From: Anderseniella sp963700735
GTDB lineage: Bacteria; Pseudomonadota; Alphaproteobacteria; Rhizobiales; Aestuariivirgaceae
Direction of reading: 5' to 3'
Length of the DNA stretch: 64,000 bases
Assembly (NCBI GenBank): GCA_963700735.1
Contig: CAVOYR010000002.1
Coordinates: 124,001 to 188,000, forward strand
The notes below the pieces were generated by a model, which saw nothing but the letters and a program-made list of their open reading frames with translations, did no database searches and was not told the origin of the DNA. The position numbers were made by a program, and so were the translations under genes. Below are positions 1-7,870 of this stretch, piece by piece. The stretch's first letter is position 1, and the number at the start of each line of letters is the position of its first letter.

Positions 1-1248
1 GATGCCTTCGGCTGCGGCCTCGGCGGCAAAACCCGCCGTCTGGCCCCACCCCTCGTTGAGCGAGCCGGCCGGCACGTCGTTCTGCTGGCGCACGGTGCCA
101 AGCACCTTGCCGGTGGGCAGCATCACGGCCCAGGCCAGTTCTACAGGCTGCACGCCGTTGCTGGCATTGCCGATGGCGACCTTGCCGGTGATCGCCAGCG
201 CGGTCTCGCTGGGTTCCGACACCACCGGCCAGCCGGCCTGCCGCAGCACCTTGCGCATGGCGCGGAACAGTTCGTCGTTGCCGCGGCCCGGAGAGCCGGT
301 CACGCCCACCAGGGCCACCTTGTCGATCTTCGATGCCTTGCCGGCGTTGACGGCCTTCGTGTCGGCCACGGCGGTCCTGGCCAGTTCGGCCTTCACGTCG
401 GGTGCAGGTTGCGCGGTGGCCAATGCAGCCTCCCGCGCGGGCCGCGCCACCTGTTCGCTGGCATCGGCAGCACTGGCAGCCTCATCGGCTCCACCGTCGT
501 CATCCTCGCCCATCAGGCTTGCCACCGACGAGCCGATGCCAGCCTGCCGCAACCGCTCCTGCGCCACCCGCTGGGCCGACTCGGCCAGGCGCTGGTTCAG
601 TTGCTCCGGCGTCATGGAGTAAAGTTCATCCGGCGTGATCGAGGCGGTCGCCAGCGGTGAGTTCGGCCCATAGAAGCTCTCGAGGTCATACTCCTTGGCG
701 GCATTCGGCCCGGCCTGCGCAAAGGTATGGCTCGGCGGCAGCACGCCTGCCTGGCGCACCTTGAAGCCAAGCTGAGCCAGCCGCGTGGCAAGGTTCTCCG
801 CCGTGACCGACGCGATCCGCTTGATGATCACCGCATCGACCCCGGCCCACGCATCTGCGCCCGTGGCCGGCACAAGTTCCTGCCCGGTGATCTCATGCAG
901 TACGCCACCCGTATTGCCGGTCAGCGTCCAGCGATACATCACGCGGATACCGCCACCCTCATTCACTGGCTCGAACTGGCCCGACATCTGGTAGCCATCG
1001 GTGAAATTGCCCTGCACGATGGCAATGTCGCGGCTGCCGGCCTCCTCGGCCAGGGCGTCCGCCAGGATGCCGGCCTTGTCGGCCGGCACACCGTTCATGG
1101 CAATCAGCGCGATCGGCGGCGGCGTCTTGCCGCTCGAGCCACCCGACAGGCCGGACTTGCCGAACTGCGATGGTTCTCCGCCACCACCGGCGCACGCGCT
1201 CAACATCAGCAGGCCGAGCAAAATGACCAGCGATCGCAACATCGCCAT
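1..1248 (-). CDS. Putative lipoprotein, 3' end outside window
   Basis: The frame is open from the start codon at 1248 down to base 1, so the stop lies outside the window and only about 416 residues are visible. The N-terminus is a lipoprotein signal peptide: a hydrophobic run ending LLMLSAC, followed by a Gly-rich stretch, so Cys is the probable lipidation site. A second in-frame ATG at 1242 is an equally good start. The visible mature part contains two similar-looking halves around residues 45-160 and 300-410. Both concern 'G...IAI.G.V' segments typical of periplasmic lipoproteins of unknown function in Rhizobiales. An Ala/Asp-rich linker lies between them, near residues 240-290. It is read toward the left edge, with about 135 bases between its start and the end of the GNAT gene. 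The family is not recognised and no enzymatic motif was seen. Confidence 0.7.
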   Translation of the reverse strand, partial: MAMLRSLVILLGLLMLSACAGGGGEPSQFGKSGLSGGSSGKTPPPIALIAMNGVPADKAGILADALAEEAGSRDIAIVQGNFTDGYQMSGQFEPVNEGGGIRVMYRWTLTGNTGGVLHEITGQELVPATGADAWAGVDAVIIKRIASVTAENLATRLAQLGFKVRQAGVLPPSHTFAQAGPNAAKEYDLESFYGPNSPLATASITPDELYSMTPEQLNQRLAESAQRVAQERLRQAGIGSSVASLMGEDDDGGADEAASAADASEQVARPAREAALATAQPAPDVKAELARTAVADTKAVNAGKASKIDKVALVGVTGSPGRGNDELFRAMRKVLRQAGWPVVSEPSETALAITGKVAIGNASNGVQPVELAWAVMLPTGKVLGTVRQQNDVPAGSLNEGWGQTAGFAAEAAAEGI

Positions 1249-1383
1249 GGGCAACGTCACGGTGTTTACATGCCAGCATTCTGCGTGGTGCGATCTCAAC
1301 GGTCTTGCCCACATCTGCTTGTTCAACCCACGAACTGCAACTTGCCTCATTCACGCCATGCGCCGCAAGCCAGCCCGAAGGTT

Positions 1384-1839
1384 CTATGCCTTCGGCGCGC
1401 GCCGGTACTGGATGAACGGTGATTTCTCGGCCACCTTGTCGTACAGGGTACGGCCGGGATAGTTGAACTCCTGCGTCGCCCAGTAGGTGCGCGTGGCACC
1501 CTTCGCATCGGCCTTGTCATACACCGCCATGATCAGTGCACGTCCTGCCCCGCCACCACGGATGGCCGGGTCCACGAACAGGTCCTCCAGGTAGCAGTAG
1601 ACAGTCGGCGACCAGGTCGAGCGGTGAAACACGTAGTGCGTGATCCCGGCAATGCGGCCTTCGTCATTGACGGCCACCAGTCCCTTCGGGTCCCACTCGA
1701 AATCACCCATCAGCCGCTGGAAGGTCAGCTCGATCTGGTCGTTGCTCAGCGAGGTCTTGTAAAACACCAGGTAGCCGTCAAACAGTTCGCGCCAGCGCGG
1801 CTTGTCTGCGGCTTCGAGTGCGCGAACCTTGTACGCCAT
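1384..1839 (-). CDS. GNAT family N-acetyltransferase
   Basis: A 151-residue single-domain acetyltransferase of the GNAT superfamily, which transfers an acetyl group from acetyl-CoA to an amine. The acetyl-CoA binding motif A is clear: LEDLFVDPAIRGGGAGRA, with the pyrophosphate loop RGGGAGR at residues 94-100. The C-terminal part has the Tyr-rich segment expected of the fold (YWATQEFNYPGRTLYDK). The length is normal for a stand-alone GNAT enzyme. It is the last gene of a minus-strand run that starts at lgt, only 11 bases after the M24 protein, so it is probably cotranscribed with it. The substrate cannot be read from the sequence. The C-terminal half resembles the HPA2/HPA3-like small amine or amino acid acetyltransferases, but this is only a family-level resemblance. 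Confidence 0.85.
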   Translation of the reverse strand: MAYKVRALEAADKPRWRELFDGYLVFYKTSLSNDQIELTFQRLMGDFEWDPKGLVAVNDEGRIAGITHYVFHRSTWSPTVYCYLEDLFVDPAIRGGGAGRALIMAVYDKADAKGATRTYWATQEFNYPGRTLYDKVAEKSPFIQYRRAPKA

Positions 1840-1850
1840 GAATGCACCTC

Positions 1851-3002
1851 CTAGCGGCAGATCAGCTTCAACGGATACGTCGATACCGGCTCGGGATCAC
1901 CCTTGGTGGTGATGTAGGTGCGCGCCAGCGTCATCGCCGTGCCGGTGCTGGAATCCATCAGGATCATGTGCGCAAAGAATACCATGTCCGGCACAATCTT
2001 GTAAGGATTGCCGTGGAAGAACATCGGCGTGTCCATCCAGCTGGGGGTGAACTTGGCGCCCAGCGAGTAGCCGCAGGCATTCAGCCGGGCGTGCTTCAGG
2101 CCATGTTCGTCCACCACGCGGGCATGCGCATCGAACACGTCGCCCGCCGTCTTGCCGGGCCGAAGCTGCTCCTCGCAGGCCTTCAGTGCCGCCACCGCTG
2201 CATCGTGCATTGCGACGTGCTGCTTCCTCGGCTCGCCCACGATGAACGTGCGCATGAAGGCTGCGTGGTAGTGCCGGTACACCCCGGCAAACTCCAGCGT
2301 CAGCTGGTCGCGCTTCGACAGCTTGCGCCGGCCAGACTTGTAGCGGCACAGCAGCGCATCGCGGCCAGACCCGATGATGAACTCGTTGGCCGGATAGTCG
2401 CCGCCGCCGGAAAAGATCGCGTTGTGCTGGGCGGCCAGGATGTCGCCTTCATCGGCCCCGGCACGGGTTGCCTCGACCGCCGCCTTCAGCGCCGCATCGC
2501 CCAGCTTGCCGGCCTTGCGCACAAACCTCAGCTCGGCCTCGGACTTGACTGCCCGGATTGAGTCCACCAGCCGCGAGGCGTCTTCCAGCGTGGCAAACCG
2601 CTTCATCTCCGCATCGACCGCCAGCCCGTTGGAATGCACAAGGCCGTAGGACTCGTTCTCGATGCCCAGCTTGTGACCCTTCGCGCCAAGGCTCGCCAGC
2701 ATGTCCTTCAACTGTGCTGCAGGCCTCGCCCCAGCCTCGTCGGTCCAGATGCGGATATCCTCGATCATCGAGGTATGCTGCGCCTGGCGCAGGTCGGCAG
2801 AGCGGGTCAGCAGCGCCAGCTTGCCATCGCACCCGAGGTACAGGCACTGGAAGAAGCAGAAGCCGAACGTATCGTAGCCGGTCAGGTAGTACATGGACTC
2901 CTGCTGGAACATCAGGATGCCGTCGAGCCCGCGGGCCTGAAGCTCCTTGATGACCTTCTTCTGCCGCGCCTTGTATTCCTTCAGTTCGAAATGCAGTGCC
3001 AT
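1851..3002 (-). CDS. M24-family (creatinase/prolidase-like) hydrolase lacking canonical metal ligands
   Basis: A 383-residue protein with the two-domain pita-bread architecture: an N-terminal creatinase-like domain to about residue 145, then an M24 domain. The family includes Xaa-Pro peptidases, creatinase and ectoine hydrolase. In metal-dependent members the first two ligands sit in a D...SDxTRTF block. Here the block reads LEFAGVYRHYHAAFMRTF, so the first Asp is Glu and the second is Ala. The later His/Glu ligands are also not in place: the C-terminal blocks read CGYSLGAKF and FFAHMILMDS. This points to the metal-independent creatinase/ectoine-hydrolase side of the family, not to a dipeptidase. 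It starts 12 bases after pgeF in the lgt run. The substrate is unknown; a C-N bond of a creatine- or ectoine-like molecule is an inference. Confidence 0.75.
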   Translation of the reverse strand: MALHFELKEYKARQKKVIKELQARGLDGILMFQQESMYYLTGYDTFGFCFFQCLYLGCDGKLALLTRSADLRQAQHTSMIEDIRIWTDEAGARPAAQLKDMLASLGAKGHKLGIENESYGLVHSNGLAVDAEMKRFATLEDASRLVDSIRAVKSEAELRFVRKAGKLGDAALKAAVEATRAGADEGDILAAQHNAIFSGGGDYPANEFIIGSGRDALLCRYKSGRRKLSKRDQLTLEFAGVYRHYHAAFMRTFIVGEPRKQHVAMHDAAVAALKACEEQLRPGKTAGDVFDAHARVVDEHGLKHARLNACGYSLGAKFTPSWMDTPMFFHGNPYKIVPDMVFFAHMILMDSSTGTAMTLARTYITTKGDPEPVSTYPLKLICR

Positions 3003-3014
3003 GGTGCCGTCTCC

Positions 3015-3779
3015 TCAGGGTTTGATGCAGATAGCCGACAACTGCCGGCCATAGTCGGGTTCGCCGCGATGCGTTGTGCGGCGGTAACTGAAAAACCGTT
3101 GCTCGTCAGCATAGGTGCAAAGTCCGAGGTCCTCCACGCCGGCCAGCGCGAGCGGCTCAAGCTGTGACCGCACGAAGCCAGGCAGGTCAAACATGAAATG
3201 ACCGGCCTTCACGGACGGTGAGAAGAACCGCAAATTGGCGGCATCGCGCGCCACGAACTGCGCCTGGAACTCCGGGCCTACTTCGTAATTTGCCTTGCTG
3301 ATCGTTGGCCCGATGGCGGCAAGGATATCGTTCGCGCCAAGATCGCGCATGCGCGCAACGGTGGACGCCAGCACCCCGCCAATGGCGCCCTTCCAGCCTG
3401 CATGAGCTGCACCCACCACCTTGCCGTCAGCAGACGCAAACAGCACAGGCGTGCAGTCGGCGGTGTTCACCGCCACCGCGAACCCCGGCCTGTTGGTGAC
3501 GACTGCGTCGGCCTTGGGCACGCTGCCGGGCACATCATGGTCCCACGGCACCTCGGCAATCACCGCATCAGGCGAATGCACCTGGTGTGGCGTGACCAAG
3601 CGGGAAACACCCAGCATCTCGCAAACCCTGGCGCGGTTGCGCTTCACCGTTTCGCGGTCGTCGTCCGAGCCCAACCCCGTGTTGAGCGAGGCATAGAGCC
3701 CGCCGGAATGCCCGCCCTCACGCGTGAAGAAGCCGTGCCTGATCCCGGCAATGGCTGACAGTGTTCGAGCTTCGATCAT
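3015..3779 (-). CDS. pgeF: Peptidoglycan editing factor PgeF (YfiH/DUF152, polyphenol oxidase family)
   Basis: A 254-residue member of the YfiH/DUF152 family, formerly called multicopper polyphenol oxidase or laccase. In E. coli PgeF acts in the cytoplasm to prevent misincorporated amino acids from persisting in peptidoglycan precursors. The zinc/active-site set is intact: HQVH with His68, the TADC motif with Cys109, and AHAGWKG with His126. The C-terminal FFSYRR motif is also present. Its ATG overlaps the stop of midA by four bases (ATGA), which indicates translational coupling. The order lgt-midA-pgeF is a conserved alphaproteobacterial arrangement and supports the call. The length matches the family. 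Confidence 0.92.
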   Translation of the reverse strand: MIEARTLSAIAGIRHGFFTREGGHSGGLYASLNTGLGSDDDRETVKRNRARVCEMLGVSRLVTPHQVHSPDAVIAEVPWDHDVPGSVPKADAVVTNRPGFAVAVNTADCTPVLFASADGKVVGAAHAGWKGAIGGVLASTVARMRDLGANDILAAIGPTISKANYEVGPEFQAQFVARDAANLRFFSPSVKAGHFMFDLPGFVRSQLEPLALAGVEDLGLCTYADEQRFFSYRRTTHRGEPDYGRQLSAICIKP

Positions 3780-4912
3780 GCCGGCGCTCCCGCCTCGATA
3801 TTGAACGGTGCAGGCTTGGGCATGTCCGCGTGGGTTACGGCCAGCACCTTGAACAACTGGCCCATCTGGTTGCCGGCCACCAGCCGTTGCGCCCCCTTCG
3901 ACAACCGGATGCGGGCGCGCGCATCAGCCCGTGCCCGCAACATCTGCTCGCGCTCGCGCAGGCCCATCCGCGTCAGGAACTCGCCTTGCGTGACCGGCCC
4001 GTAGACATTGGCGCCGGACGCTTCGAAAACCTTGCCCAGCGCTTCGAAATCCACATGCGATGTCACGTCGTCCAGCCCCGGCCGCGCCAGCACATCGGCA
4101 AACTGGTGCCGCGAGATCGCCTGCAGGGTATCGCCGGTACCGGACCTGATATGCCCGTAATCGATGATCAGCGCGGCACCCGGATGCAGCGTGATCCGTC
4201 GGCCGATTTCGCGTGCCACCGCGTCGCGCACCGGCGCAATCTCGGCGATGGCGCCATCTTCTGCGGAAGCTGCCCACACAGGTACCGCTGCGTCCGGCAC
4301 GGCCCCTGCCGACAGGCCCGGCACGAACTGGCCCTCGTCATCCAGCCCGACCACCCTCTCATGCCAGCGGCCATTCTGCTTCTGGATCTGCTGCATCGGC
4401 AACGCGTCGAAAAACTCGTTGGCAATGATCAGCGACGGCCTGTCGGGCACATCCTCCAGCCGGTCATGCCAGGTCGCCTCAACACCGGACCGTGCCAGCG
4501 TTTCGCGCTGGATTGCCCGCAATGCCGGCGACATCTCGATCATGTGCACGCTCATGGCCTCGCGCAGTCCCGGCATCACCGAACACGCCCGCAGCAGGTC
4601 AGCCATCAGCGTGCCGCGCCCCGGCCCCAGCTCGACGAGGTTCCACCGCGATGGCGCATCCATCATCTGCCAGCCCGCCGCACACCAGATGCCAATCAGC
4701 TCGCCGAACATCTGCGACACTTCCGGCGCCGTGATGAAGTCGCCCGCCCGGCCAAATGGATCGCGGCCCATGTAATAGCCATGTTCGGGATGGCCAAGGA
4801 CCAGCGCCATGTAGCGGTCGACCGGCATCGGCCCGTCAGCCTCGATCATCCCGGCAATCAGGCTGCCCAGTGGCGTCTGCCGCTGCGACCCGTCAGGCTT
4901 GCGCTTTGCCAT
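3776..4912 (-). CDS. Class I SAM-dependent methyltransferase, MidA/NDUFAF7 family
   Basis: A 378-residue protein of the DUF185 family. The mitochondrial relative NDUFAF7 (MidA) dimethylates an arginine of complex I subunit NDUFS2 during assembly. An equivalent role on NuoD is plausible in alphaproteobacteria but is an inference. The SAM-binding motif I is clear at about residues 92-101 (LVELGPGRGT), preceded by the family-typical HPEHGYYMGRDPFGRAGDFITAPE block, here at residues 41-64. The 'NEFFDALPMQQ' motif, another family signature, follows. The start lies 20 bases inside the 3' end of lgt and the stop overlaps pgeF by four bases, so the three are almost certainly one operon. The length is typical. 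Confidence 0.9.
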   Translation of the reverse strand: MAKRKPDGSQRQTPLGSLIAGMIEADGPMPVDRYMALVLGHPEHGYYMGRDPFGRAGDFITAPEVSQMFGELIGIWCAAGWQMMDAPSRWNLVELGPGRGTLMADLLRACSVMPGLREAMSVHMIEMSPALRAIQRETLARSGVEATWHDRLEDVPDRPSLIIANEFFDALPMQQIQKQNGRWHERVVGLDDEGQFVPGLSAGAVPDAAVPVWAASAEDGAIAEIAPVRDAVAREIGRRITLHPGAALIIDYGHIRSGTGDTLQAISRHQFADVLARPGLDDVTSHVDFEALGKVFEASGANVYGPVTQGEFLTRMGLREREQMLRARADARARIRLSKGAQRLVAGNQMGQLFKVLAVTHADMPKPAPFNIEAGAPA

Positions 4913-5729
4913 GCACCCTCCCCGCTCTCCAGATCAGCCAGATGCCGACCGCCAGCAGCGGCAGCGACAATACCATGCCCATCGTCAGCCAACCCCCGGT
5001 GAGATAGCCTATATGTGCATCCGGCTCACGGGCAAACTCCACGATGATACGCGACAGCGCATAGCCGGTGGCAAAAACCCCCGAGGCAAACCCGGGCCTT
5101 GGCAGGCACTTCAGCCCGTGCGTTGCAAACCGCACCGCGAGAAACAGCACGATGCCCTCCAGCCCCGCTTCATACAACTGGCTCGGATGGCGCGGATCAG
5201 GCCCGGCGCCGGGAAACACCATCGCCCACGGCACGTCCGTTACCTTGCCGTAAAGCTCGGCGTTGATGAAGTTGGCGATGCGCCCGAGGAACAGCCCGAT
5301 GGGCACGCTGGCAGCGCCAAGATCAAGCAACTGGTCCAGCCCGATGCCGTGCCGCCGGCCATAGAACCAGCAGGCAACCACCACGCCCAGGAAGCCGCCA
5401 TGGAACGACATGCCGCCTTGCCACAGCTGAAAGATCTGCGCCGGATGCTGCGCGAAATGGAGGGGATTGTAGAACAGCACATAGCCAAGCCGCCCACCCA
5501 GCAGCACACCCAGCGTACACCACATCAGCAGGTCATCTAGTTGCATCGGCGTCGTGTGCGCCTTCGTGCCCGGCCACAGCCGGTCATTCCTTACCAGCCG
5601 TTTCGCATACCAGATCGCCAGTACAAGCCCGAACACATAGGCCAGCGCGTACCAGCGCACCACGACCGGGCCGAGGGAAAACACCACCGGATCGATCATC
5701 GGGAACGGCAGGGCAAAAAGCGTTGGCAT
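4893..5729 (-). CDS. lgt: Prolipoprotein diacylglyceryl transferase
   Basis: A 278-residue integral inner-membrane enzyme that transfers a diacylglyceryl group from phosphatidylglycerol to the lipobox cysteine of prolipoproteins, the first step of lipoprotein maturation. The Lgt signature GRIANFINAELYG is at residues 149-161, and the conserved SFHGGFLG segment is at about 108-115. Several hydrophobic segments are visible, starting at about residues 22-42. The HPSQLYEAG motif near residue 186 is also typical. It is the first gene of the minus-strand run lgt-midA-pgeF-M24-GNAT, and the divergent gene is ubiK. The upstream region contains a structured repeat (5801-5900). Confidence 0.96.
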   Translation of the reverse strand: MPTLFALPFPMIDPVVFSLGPVVVRWYALAYVFGLVLAIWYAKRLVRNDRLWPGTKAHTTPMQLDDLLMWCTLGVLLGGRLGYVLFYNPLHFAQHPAQIFQLWQGGMSFHGGFLGVVVACWFYGRRHGIGLDQLLDLGAASVPIGLFLGRIANFINAELYGKVTDVPWAMVFPGAGPDPRHPSQLYEAGLEGIVLFLAVRFATHGLKCLPRPGFASGVFATGYALSRIIVEFAREPDAHIGYLTGGWLTMGMVLSLPLLAVGIWLIWRAGRVHGKAQA

Positions 5730-5800
5730 GGCTGAACCGGTGTCCTGAAGGCCAGAATCAATTGCGCAACGTCTTGCGCATCTCGCGACTGCGCCCTACC

Positions 5801-5900
5801 TAAAGCATTACAGGTTTTGAGTGAAACAAGATCGTATCAGGAAATGCCCAAACCTGGGGCAATTCCTGATGCCGTATAAACCTGAAATGCCCTAAAGCAT
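5801..5900. repeat. Nested palindromic intergenic element flanked by TAAAGCAT direct repeats
   Basis: The divergent lgt/ubiK spacer contains a compact structured element. TAAAGCAT occurs at 5801-5808 and again at 5893-5900 in the same orientation. Inside are an outer imperfect inverted repeat, ATTACAGGTTT (5807-5817) against AAACCTGAAAT (5878-5888), with one mismatch, and an inner inverted repeat at 5836-5870. The inner arms pair ATCAGGAA with TTCCTGAT and continue as GCCC/GGGC around a short loop. The shape is that of a palindromic unit or small MITE-like repeat. Whether it is dispersed in the genome cannot be told from this window. Confidence 0.55.
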
Positions 5901-5947
5901 CGAACGCCGCATTCCAACAGCGCAACGACAACACAACGGACCCAGCC

Positions 5948-6238
5948 ATGAGTAGCCCCTCGAACCGCTTCTTCGACGAACTCGCAAAGGTGATGACCAA
6001 TGCAGCCGGTGCGGCCCAGGGTGCCCGGCGCGAGGTGGACAACCTTGTGCGTGCCCAGATCGAGCGCGTGCTTGCCGACATCCAGATCGTGCAGCGCGAG
6101 GAGTTCGACGTGGTGCGCGACATGGCCTCGATGGCGCGCACCGAGAACGAAGCCCTGCGCGCGCGCATTGCAGAGCTGGAAGCACGGCTTGAGAAACTCG
6201 AAGGCGGCAAGCCCTCAGGCCCGGATACCGGCCACTGA
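5948..6238 (+). CDS. ubiK: Accessory factor UbiK family protein (BMFP/YqiC)
   Basis: A 96-residue protein of the BMFP family (formerly DUF526). In E. coli UbiK binds UbiJ and assists the later, aerobic steps of ubiquinone biosynthesis. The N-terminal part is an amphipathic helical region (NRFFDELAKVMTNAAGAAQ). The C-terminal part is a coiled coil around residues 50-85, with REEFDVVRDMA and the EALRARIAELEARLEKLE heptads, as in the family. The size is normal. It is the first gene on the plus strand, followed by a YbjN-domain protein and proC, an order shared with many Rhizobiales. It is divergent from lgt across a 218-base spacer. Confidence 0.85.
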   Translation: MSSPSNRFFDELAKVMTNAAGAAQGARREVDNLVRAQIERVLADIQIVQREEFDVVRDMASMARTENEALRARIAELEARLEKLEGGKPSGPDTGH

Positions 6239-6401
6239 GCTTTTCCCCATGCCCTTGGGCGGAATGCCTTGCCATGTGGAGGAATCATCTCCTTTGTCCC
6301 CCGACACTTGCGGCGCACGGCGTCATCCGTCAACGTCTCGTTAACGTTTGATTCGTCTGCCATATCCGGCCGGCGGCGCGTTGCATGGGAGACAACACGG
6401 C

Positions 6402-6902
6402 ATGACAGCCGCACTTGCGCTGAACTCCGAGACACCGCACCCGCTCGAGACGATGGAAGAGATCGCGTCGCGCTACGAGTGGCTGGTCGACCGGTCTGCC
6501 GACGACGAGATCAACATCATCGTCGCCGGGTCGTGGACCGACCTGCACCTGGCGCTGAACTGGAATGACCATCTCGAAGGCTTGCACCTCGCTTGCACGT
6601 TTGACCTGAAGGTACCGGAGCTGCGCCGCGAGGAAATCGTCCGGCTGATCGCCCTGATCAACGAGCAGCTGTATTTTGGCCACTTCGACCTGTGGCGGTC
6701 GGAAGGCTCGCTGATGTTCCGCAACTCGCTGCTGCTGACCGGCCAGGCCGAACTTGGCGAGGCGCAGTGCGAGGCGCTTGTGCACACCGCCCTTGATGCC
6801 TGCGAGCGCTATTACCCGGCCTTCCAGTTCGTCATCTGGGCGGGCAAGACAGCCGAGGCCGCCATCCAGAGCTGCCTGCTCGAAACCGTTGGCGAGGCGT
6901 GA
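6402..6902 (+). CDS. YbjN domain-containing protein
   Basis: A 166-residue soluble protein with a YbjN-type domain (the fold of type III secretion chaperones) covering most of its length. Recognisable elements are a WTDLHLALNW strand pair, the central REEIVRLIALINEQLYFGHFDLW helix/strand, and the MFRNSLLL strand. YbjN proteins are small sensory or regulatory proteins of unclear function. I chose the ATG at 6402 because GGGAGA lies about 9 bases upstream. An in-frame alternative at 6348 would add 18 residues with no family match. It ends 9 bases before proC, so the two are probably cotranscribed. This neighbourhood (ubiK-ybjN-proC) is conserved, but no functional link is established. Confidence 0.8.
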   Translation: MTAALALNSETPHPLETMEEIASRYEWLVDRSADDEINIIVAGSWTDLHLALNWNDHLEGLHLACTFDLKVPELRREEIVRLIALINEQLYFGHFDLWRSEGSLMFRNSLLLTGQAELGEAQCEALVHTALDACERYYPAFQFVIWAGKTAEAAIQSCLLETVGEA

Positions 6903-6911
6903 GGTAGTCCC

Positions 6912-7739
6912 ATGTCGGAAGCGTTGAAACTCGACGGCAAGCTGGTGCTGATCGGTGCCGGCAAGATGGGCACCGCCATGCTGGAAGGCTGGCTCAAGGC
7001 CGGGGTGACAGGCGGGCAGGTCGTCATCTTCGATCCGGCACCACCGCCCGAAACCGTGCACCTGATCGCGCACCACGCCATTACCCACAACCCCGACCCT
7101 GCCAGCGTGACCGGCATCGAGGTCATCCTGCTGGCCATCAAGCCGCAGATGGTCGACGAGGTACTGCCCGGCATGACGGCGCTGGCCCGCGAAAAGCCGC
7201 TGGTCGTCTCCGTGGTCGCCGGCAAGACCATCGCCGCGCTGAAAGGCCACTTCGGTGCCGAAACGCCCGTCATCCGCACCATCCCCAACACGCCTGCCGC
7301 AGTCGGTCGTGGCATCACCGCCATGGCACCGGGCAATGATGTCTCGGCTGCACAGGTTTCGCTTGCCACGGCGCTGCTCAGCGCCATTGGCGAGGTCGTT
7401 ACCGTGGAGGCTGAACACCTGATCGACGCCGCCACCGCCATATCCGGTTCCGGCCCGGCCTACGTGTTCTACATGGCCGAATGCCTGACCGAGGCCGGAA
7501 AGGCGCTTGGCCTGAGTGCCGGCGTGGCCGAGCAACTTGCCCGGGCCACTGTCTCGGGCGCGGGCGAACTGATGCACGTCACCGGCACGCCCGCCGGCAC
7601 CTTGCGGCAGAACGTAACGTCGCCAAAGGGCACCACCTATGCCGCCCTGCAGGTGCTGATGGCCGAAGGCGGCCTGGAAGCACTGATGATCGAGGCAACC
7701 CGCGCCGCCGAAGCCCGCTCGCGCGAACTGGCAGGTTAG
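6912..7739 (+). CDS. proC: Pyrroline-5-carboxylate reductase
   Basis: A 275-residue enzyme catalysing the last step of proline synthesis, NAD(P)H-dependent reduction of 1-pyrroline-5-carboxylate to proline. The N-terminal Rossmann motif is LIGAGKMGTAMLEGW. The central segment has PNTPAAVGRGI, and the C-terminal P5C-binding region has the family signature, including SGSGPAYVFYMAE and GTPAGTLRQNVTSPKGTT. The length is standard. It lies 9 bases after the YbjN gene. About 130 bases with no visible gene separate it from the following TetR gene, so a new transcription unit could start there. Confidence 0.96.
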   Translation: MSEALKLDGKLVLIGAGKMGTAMLEGWLKAGVTGGQVVIFDPAPPPETVHLIAHHAITHNPDPASVTGIEVILLAIKPQMVDEVLPGMTALAREKPLVVSVVAGKTIAALKGHFGAETPVIRTIPNTPAAVGRGITAMAPGNDVSAAQVSLATALLSAIGEVVTVEAEHLIDAATAISGSGPAYVFYMAECLTEAGKALGLSAGVAEQLARATVSGAGELMHVTGTPAGTLRQNVTSPKGTTYAALQVLMAEGGLEALMIEATRAAEARSRELAG

Positions 7740-7870
7740 CCCGGCGCGCGAAGCACCGCTGTTTGTCCGTGTGCACCACCATGGAGCCACGGCGCCGCAC
7801 CGGGTTGAATTTCCCTCACGCCATGTGCACGTTGTAGGCAGTCAACTCGTTCGAACTTCCGGAGAGCTTC

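Noticed and set aside
3761..5002. 413-residue plus-strand ORF opposite midA
   Set aside because: His/Arg/Pro-rich shadow of midA and pgeF.
5800..6435. 211-residue minus-strand ORF across the ubiK region
   Set aside because: Ser/Arg-rich low-similarity frame covering ubiK antisense and part of the palindromic element.
6330..7790. 486-residue minus-strand ORF covering ybjN and proC
   Set aside because: Pure antisense of two recognisable genes; composition is His/Gly/Arg-rich, as expected from the reverse of a GC-rich coding frame.
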